Shown here: positions 6,861 through 7,008 of the stretch, one piece after another
Numbering within the stretch: the stretch's first letter is position 1
Layout of the letters: each line of letters begins with the position of its first letter
Assembly (NCBI GenBank): GCA_902767285.1
Contig: CACXHC010000232.1
Location: forward strand, 1 to 7,008
Direction: 5' to 3'
Length of the DNA stretch: 7,008 nt
From: an uncultured Ruminococcus sp.
Lineage (GTDB): Bacteria > Bacillota > Clostridia > Oscillospirales > Acutalibacteraceae
Notes under the pieces: generated by a model
Told to the model about the DNA's origin: nothing
The model's database searches: none
The model's input: only the letters and a program-made list of their open reading frames with translations
Made by a program: the position numbers and the translations under genes

Positions 6861-6888
6861 AGCCGTTTTTTTATTTTTTTAAGAGCCA
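6847..6888. repeat. 8-bp inverted repeat flanking the -35 box
   Basis: TGGCTCTT at 6847-6854 and AAGAGCCA at 6881-6888 are perfect reverse complements 26 bases apart. The first arm lies in the promoter spacer and the -35 hexamer lies just inside the loop, so the dyad could be a repressor site; the second arm overlaps the large palindrome by three bases. Chance remains possible. Confidence 0.4.
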
Positions 6889-6925
6889 CCCACGGTCAGG
6901 GGCGGCAGCCCCTGACCGTGGGTGG
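6886..6925. repeat. GC-rich 18-bp palindrome (extragenic hairpin element)
   Basis: Arms CCACCCACGGTCAGGGGC (6886-6903) and its perfect reverse complement (6908-6925) surround the loop GGCA. It is strikingly GC-rich in an otherwise AT-rich intergenic region. No T tract directly follows the stem on the plus strand (the minus strand has T-poor then A-rich sequence), so it is not a classical terminator. It looks like a dispersed extragenic palindrome or miniature element; copy number cannot be judged here. Confidence 0.85.
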
Positions 6926-6948
6926 GGGCTGTGAAAAAACAACAGCCC
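6926..6948. repeat. Second hairpin next to the GC-rich palindrome
   Basis: GGGCTGT (6926-6932) pairs perfectly with ACAGCCC (6942-6948) across a 9-base A-rich loop. It abuts the larger palindrome with no gap, suggesting that both belong to one structured element. No T tract follows on the plus strand. Confidence 0.65.
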
Positions 6949-6966
6949 TAAGAAATCTCCAATTTG

Positions 6967-7008
6967 TTGCTTATTTTCTCTTCTTTTTTTTGAAAAAAAA
7001 AGAAGCAA
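6967..7008. repeat. AT-rich palindrome at the window edge
   Basis: CTTCTTTTTTTT (6980-6991) is followed almost immediately by an A run ending GAAG (to 7005), and TTGCTT at 6967-6972 matches AAGCAA at 7003-7008. It could be a terminator for a gene lying beyond the window or the end of the composite palindromic element; the truncated edge prevents a decision. Confidence 0.5.

Noticed and set aside
6848..6879. Plus-strand hairpin GGCT...AGCC followed by T runs, resembling a terminator
   Set aside because: The stem is only four to six pairs with a bulge, no plus-strand gene leads into it, and the same bases are better explained as the minus-strand promoter with its A-rich upstream region.

Overview
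The window looks like chromosomal DNA from an anaerobic gut-type Firmicute of the class Clostridia, most likely near Ruminococcaceae/Oscillospiraceae. This rests on a secreted multi-Ig protein ending in a type I dockerin, a BspA-type leucine-rich-repeat protein, a stand-alone ECF transporter S component, purine-rich Shine-Dalgarno sites, and moderately AT-rich DNA with T-rich terminators. The assignment is inferred from gene content; there is no rRNA or other marker gene here.

Layout: (1) 65-4453 (+) is one very large gene for a secreted 1462-residue protein. It has a signal peptide, about seven Ig-like/BIG2-type modules, two related 'superblocks' of short beta-type repeats interrupted by Cys-x2-Cys modules, and a C-terminal dockerin. 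No catalytic domain is recognisable. (2) 4460-4492 is a strong hairpin flanked by A and T tracts, serving as a shared terminator for two convergent genes. (3) 4507-6099 (-) encodes a leucine-rich-repeat protein of the BspA type with no signal peptide and a helical C-terminal half; its start is best placed at a GTG at 6099. (4) 6201-6800 (-) encodes a small polytopic membrane protein resembling an ECF transporter substrate-binding (S) subunit, with a near-consensus promoter just upstream. (5) 6801-7008 holds that promoter, a GC-rich 18-bp palindrome, a second hairpin and an AT-rich palindrome at the window edge, but no gene.

How they fit together: the two minus-strand genes may form one transcription unit from the promoter at 6832-6860, since no convincing terminator separates them. 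Their products (membrane vitamin-type uptake, intracellular LRR protein) have no obvious shared pathway. The large gene is a separate unit whose product should be exported and held by a cohesin-bearing partner encoded elsewhere. No CRISPR array, insertion sequence, phage gene or RNA gene was found. The least ordinary points are a dockerin on an apparently non-enzymatic Ig/Cys-module protein, an unequal internal duplication in it, the cytosolic BspA-like architecture, and the palindromic intergenic element at the right end.
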